From: Clavibacter tessellarius | GTDB taxonomy: Bacteria; Actinomycetota; Actinomycetes; Actinomycetales; Microbacteriaceae | NCBI RefSeq assembly: GCF_001618005.1 | Contig: NZ_LQXA01000019.1 | Span: 62,001-126,000 of the forward strand | Length of the DNA: 64,000 nt | Reading direction: 5' to 3' | Shown here: piece after piece, positions 38,498-46,329 of the stretch | How positions within the stretch are numbered: the first letter of the stretch is position 1 | Layout: each line of letters opens with the position of its first letter | Position numbers and translations under genes: made by a program | The notes under the pieces: model-generated | Databases searched by the model: none | Told to the model about the DNA's origin: nothing | The model's input: only the letters and a program-made list of their open reading frames with translations

Positions 38498-39628
38498 TCA
38501 GCGGTCGGGTCGTGGGAGCAGGGCCTCCGCGTCCCGCGCCAGGTCCTCCGCGGCGCGCTCGAGCCAGCGGACGACATGCGCCCGGGCGTCGGCGCCGGAT
38601 CCGGCCAGGTCGGTGAGCGACCGGACGGCGCGGAACCCGTCGGTCGGGGCGGCGACCGCTCCGGCGACGAGGACCGCGGCCGTGCCGTGCGCGACCGCGA
38701 GGTCGAGCACCCGGGACGGCACCTTGCCGGTGCGGGACTGCGCGTCGAAGCGGCCCTCGCCCGTGACCACCACGTCGGCTCCGGCGATGCGCGGGGCCAG
38801 CCCGATCGCGTCGGCCACGCCCGCGGATCCCGACGCCGCGTCCGCACCCCAGGCCAGGAGGCCGGCCGCGGTGCCCCCGGCCGCTCCGGATCCCGGCGTC
38901 GCGGGATCCACGCCGAGCAGCAGGGCGAGGTGGGCGAGCCCGGCGTCGAGGAGGCGCACGTTGTCCGGGGTCGCGCCCTTCTGCGGGCCGTAGACCGCGG
39001 CGGCGCCCGATGGCCCCGTCAGCGGCGCGCGCACGTCGCCGAGGATCCGCGCCCCGCCGGACGGGAGCGCCCGGAGCCCCGCGAGGTCCGCCGCGGCGAT
39101 CCCGGCGAGGGCTCCGCCGCCGTCGCCCGCCGCCGAGCCGTCGGCCCGCGGGAACCGGGCTCCCAGCTCCCGGAGCGCGCCCACCCCGCCGTCGGTCGAC
39201 GAGCTGCCGCCGAGCGCGAGGAGGAGGCGGGGGACGCCCGCGTCGAGGGCCGCGCGGATCGCCTGGCCGAAGCCGCGGGTGTGGGCGGTCAGCGGGCGGC
39301 GCGGATCCAGCAGCGTGATGCCGCTCGTCGACGCGACCTCCACCACCCCCGTGCCGTCGGGCAGCCGCAGCCAGTGCGCGTCGACGGGACGGTCGTCGGG
39401 ACCCGTGACCCGCACCGGCACGCGGCGGGCGCCGGGCACGGCGGCCGCGAGCACGTCGAGCGTGCCCTGTCCGCCGTCGGCCATGGGCGCGAGGGCCACG
39501 TCGTCGCCCGGCCGCGCGCGGAGCCAGCCGCGGCGGAGCGCCTCGGCGGCCTCGACGGCGGTGGCGGATCCGGTGAGCGAGTCGGGCGCCATGACGACGC
39601 GCAGCGGGCGGGGAGCGGCGGTGCTCAT
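38498..39628 (-). CDS. Glycerate kinase
   Basis: The 376-residue GlxK/GarK-type kinase phosphorylates D-glycerate to 2-phosphoglycerate (or 3-phosphoglycerate in some members). Motifs are MAPDSLTGSATAVEAAEAL, PMADGGQGTLDVL, LALGGSSSTDGGVGALRELG and VVVTGEGRFDAQSRTGKVP. Length and fold match PF02595. A CAGACT hexamer 6 nt before its ATG may be a leaderless -10. It converges on the glycosyltransferase and lies upstream of no obvious glyoxylate genes, so the pathway context is not shown. Confidence 0.93.
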   Translation of the reverse strand: MSTAAPRPLRVVMAPDSLTGSATAVEAAEALRRGWLRARPGDDVALAPMADGGQGTLDVLAAAVPGARRVPVRVTGPDDRPVDAHWLRLPDGTGVVEVASTSGITLLDPRRPLTAHTRGFGQAIRAALDAGVPRLLLALGGSSSTDGGVGALRELGARFPRADGSAAGDGGGALAGIAAADLAGLRALPSGGARILGDVRAPLTGPSGAAAVYGPQKGATPDNVRLLDAGLAHLALLLGVDPATPGSGAAGGTAAGLLAWGADAASGSAGVADAIGLAPRIAGADVVVTGEGRFDAQSRTGKVPSRVLDLAVAHGTAAVLVAGAVAAPTDGFRAVRSLTDLAGSGADARAHVVRWLERAAEDLARDAEALLPRPDR

Positions 39629-39634
39629 GGGGCC

Positions 39635-39640
39635 AGTCTG
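39635..39640 (-). promoter_or_regulatory. Possible -10 of leaderless glycerate kinase promoter
   Basis: Minus-strand CAGACT (one base from TANNNT), 6 nt before the ATG at 39628. Confidence 0.35.
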
Positions 39641-39733
39641 CCGGGCGGCGCGGCTCCCGGGCGGCCGCCGGGTGGCGGGACGGCTCGGCTCCTCGCGCGA
39701 GGCGACTGCCGGGCGGCCGCCGCCGGGCGGGGA

Positions 39734-40618
39734 TCAGCTCGGCGCGACGCCCGCCCGGTGCGCGAGCAGCGCGGCCCCCACGAGACCCGCGTCGTTGCCG
39801 CGGCTCGCGGCGATGACCTCGGTGTCGAGATGCAGGAACCCCTCGAAGCGCGCGAACTCGTGCGCGGCCGCCCCGCCCACCACGATGAGGTCGGGCGACA
39901 TGATCGACTCGATGTGGCGGTAGTACCGCTCGAGCCGCGCCGCCCACGCCTCGAACGTGATGCCCTCGCGGCGAACGGCGGAGAACGCGGCCTGCATCTC
40001 GTAGTCGCCGCCGTCGATGTGCACGTGGCCGAGCTCGCTGTTCGGGATCAGCTTCCCGTCGTGCAGAAGCGCGGTGCCGATCCCGGTGCCGAGCGTCGTG
40101 AGGATCACGAGCCCGCCGCGCCCCTGCAGAACGCCGTACTCGAGCTCGGCGACGCCGGCCGCGTCCGCGTCGTTCACCGTGAGGACGTCGATGCCGCTGC
40201 GCTCGCGGATCGCGGTGCGCGCGTCCATGCCGAGCCAGCGGTCGGAGATGTGGGCCGAGGAGCGGACGATCCCGTCCCGCACGATGCCGGGCACGCCGAC
40301 CCCCACGGGCAGGTCCTCGTCGGGCGTGAGCTCGAGCACGATCTCGGCGATCACGTCCGCGATGTCCTCCGGCTCGCCCCCCACGGGCTTGCCGACCGTC
40401 ATGCGCTCGGTGAGGCGGATCCCCGTGGTGACGTCGACGATGCCGGCCTTGAGCGTGGTCCCGCCGATGTCGATGCCGAGCGCCAGCCGGTCGCGTCGAG
40501 CGAGCGCGGCGGCCGCCCCCTCGGGCGCGGCGACGAGGGCGCGGTCGACGGGGATGAAGCCGGCGGTCGGGCGGCCGCCGTCGGAGGCGGGCCGCGGCGC
40601 GGTCTCGGGCTGGGGCAC
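39734..40618 (-). CDS. ppgK: Polyphosphate glucokinase
   Basis: The 294-residue ROK-type kinase phosphorylates glucose using polyphosphate (and often ATP). Phosphate-binding LGIDIGGTTLKAGIVD lies at about 47-62, then VNDADAAGVAELEYG and LTTLGTGIGTALLHDGKLIP with NSELGHVHIDG. These align with mycobacterial PPGK. A 45-residue Pro/Ala-rich extension precedes the core. GTG start with GAGAGG seven bases upstream; the frame is open further to 40771, where repeats argue against coding. Confidence 0.9.
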   Translation of the reverse strand: MPQPETAPRPASDGGRPTAGFIPVDRALVAAPEGAAAALARRDRLALGIDIGGTTLKAGIVDVTTGIRLTERMTVGKPVGGEPEDIADVIAEIVLELTPDEDLPVGVGVPGIVRDGIVRSSAHISDRWLGMDARTAIRERSGIDVLTVNDADAAGVAELEYGVLQGRGGLVILTTLGTGIGTALLHDGKLIPNSELGHVHIDGGDYEMQAAFSAVRREGITFEAWAARLERYYRHIESIMSPDLIVVGGAAAHEFARFEGFLHLDTEVIAASRGNDAGLVGAALLAHRAGVAPS

Positions 40619-40648
40619 GGCGGGGCCTCTCGGTTGCGTGGTGCTTTC

Positions 40649-40672
40649 TGCGTGGTGCGTGGTGCGTGGTGC
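40649..40672 (+). repeat. Heptamer tandem repeat (TGCGTGG)
   Basis: Three perfect copies of TGCGTGG (40649-40669) and a partial fourth; another copy is at 40635-40641. It lies in the gap upstream of ppgK. Confidence 0.85.
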
Positions 40673-40730
40673 CTGTCGAGCCGCGGTTCCGGCCCGTGGT
40701 GCGGATCCGCCGTCCCGGAGCGGTGTCCGT

Positions 40731-40765
40731 GCGGACCCGCTCCGCGGACCCGCTCCGCGGATCCG
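40731..40765 (+). repeat. 13-bp tandem repeat
   Basis: GCGGACCCGCTCC occurs twice in tandem (40731-40743, 40744-40756) and a partial third copy (GCGGATCC) follows. It is in the same gap as the heptamer repeat. Confidence 0.85.
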
Positions 40766-40792
40766 GGCCACCGGCAGACGGGCCGGCGACGC

Positions 40793-40909
40793 TCAGAACG
40801 CGCGGTTCGCGTAGACGATCCCGCTGGCCACGCCCACGGCGCACACGACCGCGAGCCCGACGACCGCGCCGACCGCCACGGCGGCCAGACGGGGCAGGGG
40901 ACTCGTCAC
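40793..40909 (-). CDS. Small single-TM protein (38 residues)
   Basis: A short frame from GTG gives MTSPLPRLAAVAVGAVVGLA then VVCAVGVASGIVYANRAF. It is one hydrophobic helix with a basic N-terminal side. Nearly every third codon position is G or C, as in real genes of this genome. A TAGGCT -10 ends six bases before the GTG, the same leaderless arrangement as its neighbours. I do not recognise a family. It is divergent from the DUF308 gene. Confidence 0.55.
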   Translation of the reverse strand: MTSPLPRLAAVAVGAVVGLAVVCAVGVASGIVYANRAF

Positions 40910-40915
40910 CCACCG

Positions 40916-40921
40916 AGCCTA
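40916..40921 (-). promoter_or_regulatory. Predicted -10 of the 38-residue gene
   Basis: Minus-strand TAGGCT, 6 nt before the GTG at 40909. Confidence 0.45.
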
Positions 40922-40985
40922 GGCCAGCCCGACGGGAGCGTCGCCGCTGGCCCGCGGCCGAGCATCCGCCCAGGAAGCCACCGGG

Positions 40986-40991
40986 TAGGCT
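40986..40991 (+). promoter_or_regulatory. Predicted -10 of DUF308 gene
   Basis: TAGGCT, 7 nt before the ATG at 40999. Confidence 0.45.
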
Positions 40992-40998
40992 GGCCCGG

Positions 40999-41673
40999 AT
41001 GGAGAGAGAGGGTGCCGTGTCCCAGGACGAGCTGACGTTCCGGGCGGCGTACTGGCCCGTGCTGCTCCTCCGAGCACTGCCCGCCCTCGCGCTCGCCGCG
41101 TTCATCACCTTCTCCAGCGACCACTCGCCGGCCCTCGGCCTCGTGGCGTTCGGCATCTTCGCGATCCTCTCCGGCCTGATCACCGCGGGCCTCGGTGCCC
41201 GCGCCCTCCGCGGTCCCGCCGCGCGCCTGCGCACCAACGCCATCGCCCAGGGCGCGCTCACGGTCGTGGCCGGCGTCGCCGCGCTGCTCGCGCGCGACGG
41301 CGGCGTGCTCGTCCTCCTCTACGTCGTGAGCGTCTGGGCCGTCGTCACAGGCTTCCTCGAGCTCGTCGCCGGCCTGCGCTCGCGCGGTCGCGTACCGGGC
41401 GCCACCGACGCCATCACCATCGGCGCGCTCACCGTCGTCCTCGCCGTCGCCTTCCTGCTCGTCCCGCCGGACCTCGTCGTCCCGTACGGCGGCGTGGAGC
41501 AGCGCGAGGGCCAGCTCACCGCCCCGGTCGTGGCCGTCGGCCTGCTGGGCGCCTACGCGGCGATCGTCGGGGTCTTCCTGGTCATCGCCGCCCTGAGCAT
41601 GAAATGGGGCACCTCCACGCCCGCCGCGACCTCCGCGGCGGACGCCCCCCGGACCATCGAGAGCGCGAGCTGA
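40999..41673 (+). CDS. DUF308/HdeD-like membrane protein
   Basis: The 224-residue protein has six hydrophobic helices (starting YWPVLLLRALPALALAAFI, then ALGLVAFGIFAILSGLITAG and so on), the paired-helix layout of HdeD/DUF308 proteins, which are acid-stress or uncharacterised membrane proteins. The ATG at 40999 fits a leaderless start; a GTG at 41017 (VSQDELTF) with GAGAGGG upstream is an alternative. It is followed 2 nt later by another small membrane protein, so the two are probably one operon. Confidence 0.8.
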   Translation: MEREGAVSQDELTFRAAYWPVLLLRALPALALAAFITFSSDHSPALGLVAFGIFAILSGLITAGLGARALRGPAARLRTNAIAQGALTVVAGVAALLARDGGVLVLLYVVSVWAVVTGFLELVAGLRSRGRVPGATDAITIGALTVVLAVAFLLVPPDLVVPYGGVEQREGQLTAPVVAVGLLGAYAAIVGVFLVIAALSMKWGTSTPAATSAADAPRTIESAS

Positions 41674-41675
41674 CC

Positions 41676-41945
41676 GTGACTTCCAACATCCGCAAGGACC
41701 GCATGCGCCCCGCCGAGCTGCTGGGCATCGCGGCGGCGCTCGCCGCGTTCGTCGGGCTCATCGTCGCGCTGAGCACCCGGCCGGGCGACGCGCAGTCGTG
41801 GACGGTCGTGGTCGTCTTCACCGGCGTCGCGTTCATCGGCGCCCTCGTGATGCTCGCCATGCTCGCCCTGTCGTTCAAGCCCAACCGCGACGAGCTGCAG
41901 GACATGGACGACCAGGACCACCCGGACCGGCCGACGCGCCACTGA
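41676..41945 (+). CDS. Small two-TM membrane protein
   Basis: The 89-residue protein from GTG (MTSNIRKDRMRPAELLGIAA) has two transmembrane helices (about 14-33 and 46-66) and a hydrophilic, Asp-rich tail (DELQDMDDQDHPDRPTRH). I recognise it only as a small actinobacterial amino-terminal-conserved membrane protein of unknown function. It lies two bases after the DUF308 stop. A longer in-frame start at 41604 would overlap that gene. Confidence 0.75.
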   Translation: MTSNIRKDRMRPAELLGIAAALAAFVGLIVALSTRPGDAQSWTVVVVFTGVAFIGALVMLAMLALSFKPNRDELQDMDDQDHPDRPTRH

Positions 41946-41966
41946 TCGCCCGGATCGCATCCCGGT

Positions 41967-42056
41967 CGATCCGCTCCGGCACGCTCCGCTCCGGCACGCT
42001 CCGCTCTGGAGCGCTCCGCTCTGGAGCGCTCCGCGCCGGCTCGATCCGCTCCGCCG
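41967..42056 (+). repeat. Six-unit 15-bp tandem repeat
   Basis: Six consecutive 15-mers of the form CG(A/C)TCCGCTC(C/T)GGCA; units 3 and 4 are identical and the outer ones degenerate. The whole array is between two genes that converge on it (the small membrane protein and purB). Confidence 0.9.
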
Positions 42057-42102
42057 ACGTGCATCGGGACCCGTGCCGCGACGCGGGTCCCGGCGTCCCT
42101 AA

Positions 42103-43485
42103 TCAGAGGATGTGGTCGACCAGCTGCGACGCCAGCCCCGCGTAGCCGCCCGGGGTCAGCTCGAGCAGACGCGCCTTGGCGGCGTCGCCGATGTCGAGGC
42201 CGGACACGAACGCCCGCATCTCGTCGCGCCCGACCCGCTTGCCGCGCGTGAGCTCCTTGAGCACCGCGTACGGGTCGCTGATGGAGCTGCGGCCGGCGAC
42301 GATCTCCGCCCGGATGACCGTCTGGATCGCCTCGCCGAGGATCTCCCAGTTCGCGTCGAGGTCGGCCGCGAGCAGCGCCCGGTCGACGTCGATCTCGAGG
42401 AGCCCGCGCCCGATGTTGTCGAGCGCGAGCAGCGAGTGCCCGAGCGCCACGCCCACGTTGCGCTGCGTCGTGGAGTCGGTGAGGTCGCGCTGCAGCCGCG
42501 AGGTGACGAGGGTCGACGCGAGCGAGTCGAGCAGCGCGTCCGACAGCTCGAGGTTGGCCTCGGCGTTCTCGAACCGGATGGGGTTGATCTTGTGCGGCAT
42601 GGTGGACGAGCCGGTGGCCCCCGCCTGCGGGATCTGCCGGAAGTAGCCCATGGAGATGTAGGTCCACACGTCGGTGCAGAGGTTGTGCAGCACCCGGTTC
42701 ACGTGGGCGATGCGCGTGTAGAGCTCCGCCTGCCAGTCGTGCGACTCGATCTGCGTGGTGAGCGGGTTCCACACGAGGCCCAGACCCGTGACGAAGGCCC
42801 GCGACTCGGCGGGCCAGTCGACGTGGGCGTCGGCGGCGAGGTGCGCCGCGAACGTGCCGGTGGCGCCGCTGAACTTGCCCAGCACCTCGACGTCCTCCAC
42901 GTCGGCCCGGAGGCGCTCGAGCCGGTGCACGAACACCGCGAGCTCCTTGCCGAGCGTGGTGGGCGTGGCGGGCTGGCCGTGCGTGCGGGAGAGCATCGCG
43001 TCGTCGCGGAAGAGGAGGGCCCGCTCGCGCAGCGCGCCGATGACGGCGACGAGCTTCGGCAGCCACACCTCGCGCACGGCGCGGTCGATGACGAGCGCGT
43101 AGGAGAGGTTGTTGATGTCCTCGCTCGTGCACGCGAAGTGGGTGAGCTCCGCCACGTGGCCGAGGCCGAGCTCCGCGAGGCGGTCGCGCACGAAGTACTC
43201 GACGGCCTTCACATCGTGACGGGTGACCGCCTCGACGCGGGCGAGCGCGTCGATCTGCTCCTGGCCGAACTCCGCGACGACCCGGCGCAGCGCTGCCTTC
43301 TGCTCGTCCGAGAACGGGGAGGAGGAGAGGAGCGACCGGTCGGTGAGGTGGATGAGCCACTCGATCTCGACGTGGATGCGCGCCCGGTTGAGGCCCGCCT
43401 CCGAGAGGTGCTCGCCGAGCTCGGTGACGACGGGGGCGTAGCGGCCGTCGAGGGGGCTCAGCACCTGCGGGGGCAACGGGCTCAT
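42103..43485 (-). CDS. purB: Adenylosuccinate lyase
   Basis: The 460-residue fumarase-superfamily lyase acts twice in purine synthesis, releasing fumarate from SAICAR and from adenylosuccinate. Start MSPLPPQVLSPLDGRYAPVV and the signature GSSTMPHKINPIRFENAEAN are those of the E. coli-type PurB. The catalytic regions TSEDINNLSYALV and SRTHGQPATPTTLGKE are intact. The tyrosine phosphatase gene follows 12 nt downstream. Confidence 0.96.
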   Translation of the reverse strand: MSPLPPQVLSPLDGRYAPVVTELGEHLSEAGLNRARIHVEIEWLIHLTDRSLLSSSPFSDEQKAALRRVVAEFGQEQIDALARVEAVTRHDVKAVEYFVRDRLAELGLGHVAELTHFACTSEDINNLSYALVIDRAVREVWLPKLVAVIGALRERALLFRDDAMLSRTHGQPATPTTLGKELAVFVHRLERLRADVEDVEVLGKFSGATGTFAAHLAADAHVDWPAESRAFVTGLGLVWNPLTTQIESHDWQAELYTRIAHVNRVLHNLCTDVWTYISMGYFRQIPQAGATGSSTMPHKINPIRFENAEANLELSDALLDSLASTLVTSRLQRDLTDSTTQRNVGVALGHSLLALDNIGRGLLEIDVDRALLAADLDANWEILGEAIQTVIRAEIVAGRSSISDPYAVLKELTRGKRVGRDEMRAFVSGLDIGDAAKARLLELTPGGYAGLASQLVDHIL

Positions 43486-43497
43486 GCGGACGATCTC

Positions 43498-44025
43498 CTA
43501 GCTGGGGGGACGGATGCCGGGCTCCACCTGCGCGAGGAGGGCCCGGGAGGCACGACCTATCATGTCAAGGACCTGGTCGAACCTCGCGGCGTCGGAGTAG
43601 TACGGGTCGGGGACGTCCCGCAGGTGGGCCTGTGGAGGATCGAACGACAGCAGCAGGTGCACCTTCGCGCGGTCCGCCTCCGTGCGGGCCCACTGGCGCA
43701 GGATCCGCTCCTGGCCGCGATCGAACACCACCACGAGGTCGAGCTCCGGCAGCGACCCGGGGTCGAACTGCTTGGCCCGGTGGGCCGATCCCGACAGCCC
43801 CTTCCGCTCCAGCGCGGCGAGGGTGCGGGCGTCCGCCTGCTCGCCCACGTGCCAGTCGCCCGTGCCCGCGCTGGTGACGGAGACGAGGTCGGCGTACCCG
43901 GCCCGCTGGGCGAGGTCGCGGAACACGACCTCCGCCATCGGGGAGCGGCAGATGTTGCCGGTGCAGACGAAGGCGATCCGGAAGACGGGTGGAGCCGTCG
44001 GATCCGGAGAGGCGGGGGCTCCCAT
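43498..44025 (-). CDS. Low-molecular-weight protein-tyrosine phosphatase
   Basis: The 175-residue phosphatase has the active-site loop VCTGNICRSPMAE (Cys21, Arg27, Ser28) and the acid loop VPDPYYSDAARF. Members dephosphorylate tyrosine on proteins, and in some actinobacteria control exopolysaccharide or virulence factors. The N-terminal 15 residues are Pro/Ala-rich. A CAGAAT hexamer ends six bases before the ATG. Its transcript probably continues into purB's opposite neighbourhood no further, since purB lies upstream on the same strand. Confidence 0.93.
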   Translation of the reverse strand: MGAPASPDPTAPPVFRIAFVCTGNICRSPMAEVVFRDLAQRAGYADLVSVTSAGTGDWHVGEQADARTLAALERKGLSGSAHRAKQFDPGSLPELDLVVVFDRGQERILRQWARTEADRAKVHLLLSFDPPQAHLRDVPDPYYSDAARFDQVLDMIGRASRALLAQVEPGIRPPS

Positions 44026-44031
44026 GCGGCC

Positions 44032-44037
44032 ATTCTG
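44032..44037 (-). promoter_or_regulatory. Possible -10 of leaderless phosphatase promoter
   Basis: Minus-strand CAGAAT, 6 nt before the ATG at 44025. Confidence 0.35.
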
Positions 44038-44155
44038 TCGGCTGCGCCCCCTCCCCACATCCCCCGGGGCCCGTTCGTCCCCGGGTGGCAGGCACGCGTG
44101 CGGTCCCGCGCGCCGATCGCGGGAGGATGCGCGCCTCACGGAGAGAGGAGACGAG

Positions 44156-44488
44156 GTGCGACAGGACGCGGTCGGAGGGGGTGCGCACGAGCAGCCGGCT
44201 GCGCTCGGCGGGAGCCCGAGCGGGCCGGCTGGCGGCACGCCGGGTCAGCTGCGCGCCGAGGCGCTCGGGCGTGCGCACGCCCTGCGGGCGCTGGCGGAGG
44301 AGGTGGAGCGCACGAGCCGCGACATCGCCGTCTGCCGGGACGACCCCTCCTGGTCCGGGATGGCGCACGACGCGTTCGTCGTCTCCCTCGACCGGCTCGC
44401 CGGCGAGGTCCGCCTGGCGGCCGGGCTCCTGCACGATGCGCACCCCGCGCCGGGATCCGCCCCCGGCTGCCCGGTGACCCCGCGATGA
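44156..44488 (+). CDS. WXG100-like small helical protein
   Basis: The 110-residue protein from GTG (GAGAGGAG site upstream) has a Gly/Pro-rich first 30 residues. A helix (RAEALGRAHALRALAEEVER) and the turn DPSWSGMAHDAF, with WSG at 66-68, are followed by a second helix (SLDRLAGEVRLAAGLLHDA). Helix-WXG-helix is the layout of WXG100/ESX substrates and the related DUF proteins that pair with T7SS-type toxins. It is not a canonical EsxA, and the family is not certain. Its stop overlaps the next ATG (ATGA), so both genes are co-translated. Confidence 0.7.
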   Translation: MRQDAVGGGAHEQPAALGGSPSGPAGGTPGQLRAEALGRAHALRALAEEVERTSRDIAVCRDDPSWSGMAHDAFVVSLDRLAGEVRLAAGLLHDAHPAPGSAPGCPVTPR

Positions 44489-45858
44489 CGGACCTCACCG
44501 TCACGACCGGCGGCACCACCACGGTCGTCGCCACCGACGACCTCCTGCACATGGCGGCCCTCCTCGCCGGCGCCGCGCGTCGCCTGCAGGAGCACACGCA
44601 GGCCCTCGCGCTCCCTCCGCTCGTCTCCGACGTCACGGGCGTCCACGACGCGGCGCTCGACCTCCCGCGCCGGCTCCTGTCCTCGGCGGCGCAGGATGCG
44701 CACGGGCTGGCCGGCGACCTGCGCCGCGCGGCAGCCGAGTACGCGGACGGGGAGCGGGACGCCGACCGCTGCGTGCGATCCGCGTCGCCCGAGAGCACCG
44801 GGGGAGCCGCGGACGACGGGGGCGGGCTCGGGGAGCTGGCCGCCGAGACGGGCCGGTCGTGGGGCGACCTCCTCCGGCTGGTGGGCATCGTCGCCCCGCT
44901 CGTCTCGCACCCCGACGGGCCCGGCCGTCTGCTCCTCCCCTCCATCCTCCGCGGGGCGGTGTCGGACGTGGCGGCCGCGGCCGCCCGGTCCCTGCCCGAC
45001 CGACCTCCCGGCGACGACGGCACGCGGGAGGCGACGTCGGCACTGATGCTGCTGCTCGGCGCCGTGGGCATCCTGCACGACGGTCCGGCGGTCGTCCGCG
45101 CCCGGCCCGTCGCGCCGCGGCCCGCCCCGACGACCTTCCAGGAGCTGACCGACCGCATCCCGGATCCCGTGCCCGGTGCCGCGCAGATGCGCATCGAGGC
45201 GTATCGCGCACCCGACGGGGGCCGCCGCTTCGTCGCGTACCTGGGCGGCATGCAGACGCTCCTCCCCGGGTCCGTGCCGGACGACTTCGGTCCGTCCTCC
45301 GCCGTCGCGGCGCTCGCCACCGAGCGCGGCTCCGCGGTCCGCGCGGCGGAGGAGGCGCTCCGCGACGCAGGCGCGTCCGCGACCGACGAGGTCTACGTCG
45401 TCGGCTACTCGCAGGGTGGGATCCTCGCCCGGTCGGTCGGCGACGACCCCGCGTTCCACGTCACGCACGAGCTCACCCTCGGCTCCCCGGTGGGCCAGCT
45501 GCCGCTCCGGCAGGGCATCGGCGGCGTGGCGGTCGAGCACACCGACGATCCCGTGCCGCCGCTCGGCGGCGCGCGCTTGTCCGCGGGCGCGGGCGGCGAC
45601 GACGTCGTGGTGCGGGCCCCGGCGGCGCTCGGTGCCGAGCGGGCGGATCCGCTCTCGGCGCATCAGCTGCCGACGTACCGCGCCACGGCCGCGGAGATGG
45701 ACGCCTCGCGCTCGCCGCAGCTCGTCCGGGAGCGTGGCGAGCTCCGGCGCTTCCTCGACGGCGCCACGCCGATCTCCGCCCACCTCTACCGCGCCGAGCG
45801 GGTTCCGGAGGCGTCGTCGTCGGCCGCGGGAGCCGTCCGCCCGGAGCGGGCGCGATGA
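44485..45858 (+). CDS. Helical domain plus alpha/beta-hydrolase protein, possible T7SS-type substrate
   Basis: The 457-residue protein has an Ala/Leu-rich helical half (about 15-200) and an alpha/beta-hydrolase half (about 230-430). The hydrolase half has the nucleophile elbow VGYSQGG (Ser309), an acid candidate in EHTDDPVP (Asp354 or Asp355) and a histidine in SAHQLPTY (His393) in the right order for a triad. No signal peptide or TM is present. The domain order and the coupled WXG-like partner resemble secreted T7SS effectors or their lipase-like members. Substrate and secretion are unknown; no ESX ATPase gene is in the window. An unusual Asp/Gly-rich insert separates the halves. Confidence 0.72.
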   Translation: MTDLTVTTGGTTTVVATDDLLHMAALLAGAARRLQEHTQALALPPLVSDVTGVHDAALDLPRRLLSSAAQDAHGLAGDLRRAAAEYADGERDADRCVRSASPESTGGAADDGGGLGELAAETGRSWGDLLRLVGIVAPLVSHPDGPGRLLLPSILRGAVSDVAAAAARSLPDRPPGDDGTREATSALMLLLGAVGILHDGPAVVRARPVAPRPAPTTFQELTDRIPDPVPGAAQMRIEAYRAPDGGRRFVAYLGGMQTLLPGSVPDDFGPSSAVAALATERGSAVRAAEEALRDAGASATDEVYVVGYSQGGILARSVGDDPAFHVTHELTLGSPVGQLPLRQGIGGVAVEHTDDPVPPLGGARLSAGAGGDDVVVRAPAALGAERADPLSAHQLPTYRATAAEMDASRSPQLVRERGELRRFLDGATPISAHLYRAERVPEASSSAAGAVRPERAR

Positions 45859-45866
45859 GCCGCGGG

Positions 45867-46259
45867 TCAGACCCGGGTCACGGGACGCAGCACGAGGCCC
45901 ACCAGCCAGCTGAAGAACGCCATCAGCAGCGCTCCGAGCACGCCCCACCAGAAGCCGTCGACGGTCAGGCCGAAGCCGAGCCCGCCCGAGATCGCCCCCA
46001 CGAGGAGGAAGAGCAGGCCGTTCACGACGAGCGCGATGAGCCCGAGCGTCAGGATGTACAGCGGGAACGCGACGATCCGGATGGCCGTGCCGATCACGCC
46101 GTTCACGACGCCGAAGATCGCGCCGAGCAGCAGGTACGTCAGCACGGTGGCCGTCGCGTCGCCCGGCTCGTAGGCCGTCACGGTCGTGCCGGAGACGAGG
46201 AGCGTGGTGAGCCAGAGCGCGACCGCGTTGACGACCACGCGCACGAGGAATCGGGACAT
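45867..46259 (-). CDS. Phage-holin-family IV (DUF360-like) membrane protein
   Basis: The 130-residue protein has four hydrophobic helices: VVVNAVALWLTTLLVSG, VLTYLLLGAIFGVVNGVIG, FPLYILTLGLIALVVNGLL and WWGVLGALLMAFFSWLVG. The NGVIGTAIRI and FPLYILTLGL segments are typical of the PF04020 family. These small proteins are widespread in bacteria outside phages and lack a proven role. It converges on the hydrolase gene with 8 bp between the stops. Confidence 0.85.
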   Translation of the reverse strand: MSRFLVRVVVNAVALWLTTLLVSGTTVTAYEPGDATATVLTYLLLGAIFGVVNGVIGTAIRIVAFPLYILTLGLIALVVNGLLFLLVGAISGGLGFGLTVDGFWWGVLGALLMAFFSWLVGLVLRPVTRV

Positions 46260-46317
46260 GCCCCGATCCTCGCAGACGGCCGCGGGACGGGCCATGATCG
46301 GGCGCACGAGGCGACCG

Positions 46318-46323
46318 TAGGAT
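46318..46323 (+). promoter_or_regulatory. Predicted -10 of leaderless hisC-like promoter
   Basis: TAGGAT, 6 nt before the GTG at 46330. Confidence 0.5.
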
Positions 46324-46329
46324 CGTCCG

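Noticed and set aside
41946-42111. Pentapeptide-repeat protein in the 15-bp array
   Set aside because: The frame has no start, ribosome site or further domain, and is bordered by two genes' stops; it is only a DNA repeat.
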